A stretch of DNA of 64,000 bases from Candidatus Eisenbacteria bacterium (GTDB taxonomy: Bacteria; Eisenbacteria; RBG-16-71-46). Where the stretch lies: positions 1 to 64,000 of the forward strand of contig JADLBL010000014.1 of assembly GCA_020847735.1 (NCBI GenBank), read 5' to 3'. The position numbers were made by a program, and so were the translations under genes. Positions 61,637 to 64,000 of the stretch are shown piece by piece. Positions within the stretch are counted from its first letter, which is position 1, and every line of letters begins with the position of its first letter. The notes beneath the pieces were generated by a model. That model was not told the DNA's origin, made no database searches, and saw nothing but the letters and a program-made list of their open reading frames with translations.

Positions 61637-64000
61637 ATGAATCGCACCCGACTCACGACCGCGATCGCGCTGCTGCTGGCGCTGCCAGCGCTCGCGCTCG
61701 CGCAACCCAACATCACCGGCATTTCGCCGGGCAAGACCTCGGCAAACACCGGCGCCACGGTGGACATCACCGGCACCGGATTCGGCGCTTCGTTCGCCGA
61801 CGTCGCCTTCTTCCCGGGAGGGGGAGCGGCGACGCCACTCGCGCTCATCCCGGGTGGCATCCGCGTCCGCGTTCCGGCCACCTGGAGCGGCGGCGTGCAG
61901 GTGCAGGCCGCCGGCGTCGGACCGCTCAGCAACGCCTTCAATCTCGACATCAGTTTCAGCTGGTCCGGCCAGTACTGGCCGGGCGGCAGCCTGCCGTTCA
62001 CCTGGTTCCTGAACAACGCCGCGGCGCCGGGGTGCACGTTCAATGACACGCGCGACGCGCTCATCGACGGCTACAACGCCTGGACGTGCGCCTCGGGAGT
62101 GTCGATGAGCTACGGCGGTGGGACCGCCCTGGCCGTGACGGCCTACGACGGCGTCAACTGCCGGTACTGGTCGAGCTCCGGCTGGAGCTCCGGCACGGTC
62201 GCGGTCGCCAACTGGTGGTACAACTCCACGACCAACCAGACCCTCGAAGCCGACATCGCGTTCAACAGCCAGCACTACACCTGGAGCACGACCGGGGCCT
62301 CGACGGCCATGGACGTGGGCAACGTCTGCACGCACGAGGAAGGCCACACCATCGGCCTGCTCGACATGTACGGGTCGGCGGACTTCCCGCACACGATGTA
62401 CGGCTACGTGGCCAACGGCGAGGTTCTCCGGCGCACACTGCACACGGACGACGCGCTGGGCGCCGAGTGGATCTATCCGCACGCTCGTCCGAACCTGACG
62501 GCGGCGACGCCCGCCGGCTGGTGGGGGCCGGTCGTGCCGCGGATGCTCGCCGACGCCAACGGCAGCTACGCACCGCTGCCGGCGACGCTCACGGGCAACG
62601 CGACGTGCTACGTGAACACCGCGCTCACCAACAACGGCGGCGACTGTGCCGCACCCTCCAACAACAACCAGCTGCTCCTCGACGAGGAGGCCTACTACAA
62701 CATGTGGTGGAACGGCGTCCTCGGCGCGGGGTTCGCGTTCGGAGGCTGGACGAACTGGGGAATGTACGTGCGCGGCGGGCGGCACACGCTCCGCTGGGAC
62801 CTCGACACGGGCCAGGAGACGCTCGAGTCGAACGAGTTCGACAACACCTATCGCGAGCAGTTCGTCTGGAGTCCCTACGCGCTGTCGGACATGACGCCGC
62901 TCGCGCGCACGGTGCCGCCGCCCCGCGGAGTGATGGCCGATGACAACTGTGACGGCTTCCAGTTCACGGGCAACTATTGGGGGGCGGTCGGCGTCATCCC
63001 GGTTTCGTCGGCCGAGGATTTCGACGTCGAACTGTTCAACGACTATGCCGGCAGCACGGCCGGCTTCAGCAACGAGCTGGCGGTGTCTCCCGCCGGCTCG
63101 GGCGGCACCGACTTCGTGCTCGTGAACGGGAACGTCGTCGGCTACGGCGCGACGCTGCAGGCCGGCGTCCTCCGCTTCACTTCCGGAGCGGTCAACAACT
63201 ACATCGTCGAGCAGGCCAATGCCTACGGAAACTCGACGATCACGCCGGGCACGCTCTACGGCTCGACGGTGACCTCCGGCTCCGTGAACATGGGCGCCTA
63301 CCAGATCCTCAAGGTGCACGAGGTCTACCTCGCAAGCGCGGGCACGGCGTACACCTTCACGCTTCACAACCTGAGCGGCACCGCCGACCTCAACCTCAGC
63401 CTCTACGATCGGGCCGGCAGCTACTTCGGCCGGTTCAGCTACCTGGCCATAGGGCAGGCCAATCCCGGCGGCATGGACGAGAGCTTCACGTACACGCCTT
63501 CCGCCTCGGGCTACTATGGCGTCGTCGTGTGGAAGGGAGGCTCGGGAGACCTCGGCCTCGCGAACGACTACGAGCTGATCGTTGGACCGGCACTGTCGAA
63601 CCTGAGCACGACGGTCACGCCCGGCGGCTGGACCGCTCCGGCCGTGCCGCGCAACGACGCGATTTCGCCCGGCGTCGTTTCGCCCACGCTGGACGGCAAC
63701 ACCGGCAACACGTACATCAGCTACTCCGTGCACCAACTGGGCCCCAATCCGACCCCCGGCGGTCAGCTCGACCTCGACATTGACGACTGGTGGACGATCA
63801 CGGCGGGCCTGCCGAATCCGGCGGCGGTGAGCATGTACTACGTCGCGGCGTACGGGCCGCTGAACGTTCGCGGCGGCCGGCACACGCTCTCGGACGTGGT
63901 GGACCGGCCGGGCACGGTTCCGGAGAGCGACGAGACGGACAACGTCTCCTACTCGCAGTTCGTGTGGAGCCCGCTGCTCGTGGGCAAGCACGCCCCGGTC
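61637..64000 (+). CDS. Secreted metzincin-like protease with CARDB- and PPC-like modules (partial)
   Basis: At least 788 residues; open at the window edge. Signal peptide ending ALAQ (GGAGG before the ATG), an IPT/TIG-like Ig domain at ~25-105, then the protease: THEEGHTIGLLDMYG near 235, an HExGHxxGxxD metzincin site with Asp as third ligand, followed by a Met-turn candidate (HTMYGY). Two repeats of ~130 residues (near 290-425 and 655-785; GGWTAPAVPR, NVRGGRHTLS, VWSP) look like CARDB adhesion modules and flank a PPC-like domain (~560-650). Third-ligand Asp is seen in snapalysin-like enzymes. It probably cleaves protein outside the cell. The C-terminus, perhaps with a sorting tail, is cut off. 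Confidence 0.85.
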   Translation, partial: MNRTRLTTAIALLLALPALALAQPNITGISPGKTSANTGATVDITGTGFGASFADVAFFPGGGAATPLALIPGGIRVRVPATWSGGVQVQAAGVGPLSNAFNLDISFSWSGQYWPGGSLPFTWFLNNAAAPGCTFNDTRDALIDGYNAWTCASGVSMSYGGGTALAVTAYDGVNCRYWSSSGWSSGTVAVANWWYNSTTNQTLEADIAFNSQHYTWSTTGASTAMDVGNVCTHEEGHTIGLLDMYGSADFPHTMYGYVANGEVLRRTLHTDDALGAEWIYPHARPNLTAATPAGWWGPVVPRMLADANGSYAPLPATLTGNATCYVNTALTNNGGDCAAPSNNNQLLLDEEAYYNMWWNGVLGAGFAFGGWTNWGMYVRGGRHTLRWDLDTGQETLESNEFDNTYREQFVWSPYALSDMTPLARTVPPPRGVMADDNCDGFQFTGNYWGAVGVIPVSSAEDFDVELFNDYAGSTAGFSNELAVSPAGSGGTDFVLVNGNVVGYGATLQAGVLRFTSGAVNNYIVEQANAYGNSTITPGTLYGSTVTSGSVNMGAYQILKVHEVYLASAGTAYTFTLHNLSGTADLNLSLYDRAGSYFGRFSYLAIGQANPGGMDESFTYTPSASGYYGVVVWKGGSGDLGLANDYELIVGPALSNLSTTVTPGGWTAPAVPRNDAISPGVVSPTLDGNTGNTYISYSVHQLGPNPTPGGQLDLDIDDWWTITAGLPNPAAVSMYYVAAYGPLNVRGGRHTLSDVVDRPGTVPESDETDNVSYSQFVWSPLLVGKHAPV

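Overview
The window is about 70% G+C and gene-dense. Most genes lie on the + strand in long runs with 1- or 4-base overlaps (ATGA, GTGA). Five secreted proteins end in the same FlgD-like/T9SS type A-like C-terminal domain, and a PorV-like barrel, a GWxTD-type protein, a TonB-dependent receptor and a full Tol-Pal operon are present. This points to a diderm of the FCB superphylum. Candidatus Eisenbacteria or a neighbouring high-G+C lineage is the best guess; this is inference from gene content, because no rRNA gene is present.

Layout. 1-245: a nested inverted repeat and a terminator hairpin. 246-2306 (-): secreted alpha/beta hydrolase with a sorting domain. 2660-5053 (-): membrane pyrophosphatase carrying the Lys signature of K+-independent H+ pumps. 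5253-13004 (-): three-gene operon for a giant six-unit beta-helix protein with a dockerin-like module, followed by two proteins with three and one cohesin-like modules. 13465-15354: acyl-CoA dehydrogenase. 15582-22308: ftsK-rimO-hypothetical-bamD-nadD-methyltransferase. 22447-26056: polA and coaE. 26113-27975: TPR protein. 28069-31214: prfB (with its programmed frameshift), phosphohexomutase, 3-methyladenine DNA glycosylase. 31334-41516: outer-membrane proteins (orphan barrel, TonB receptor, 971-residue secreted protein, PorV-like, GWxTD). 41876-45537: gap-pgk-tpiA-secG and tRNA-Leu(GAG) with a strong terminator. 45691-46194 (-): TlpA-like thioredoxin. 46512-52594: tolQ-tolR-tolA-tolB-pal-cpoB and an Omp85-like barrel. 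52614-58618: a tightly packed run including an adenosine-specific kinase, endonuclease IV-like protein, FAD oxidoreductase, MBL hydrolase, gamma-carbonic anhydrase/DinB fusion, Rossmann-like protein, MoaB and dcd. 58757-59203: solo nuoI. 59272-60240 (-): glycosyltransferase. 60629-64000: two small secreted proteins and a secreted metzincin that runs off the window.

The themes are envelope building (BamD, Tol-Pal, Omp85-like, SecG), surface display (FlgD-like tails, PorV-like), and housekeeping (glycolysis, replication, release factor 2). The most unusual system is the adjacent cohesin/dockerin gene set, which could form a self-assembling, non-cellulolytic surface complex. Many intergenic regions carry a promoter of the form TTGAC, 17-18 bases, then a -10 containing TAG. 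No CRISPR array, insertion sequence, prophage or rRNA was seen.
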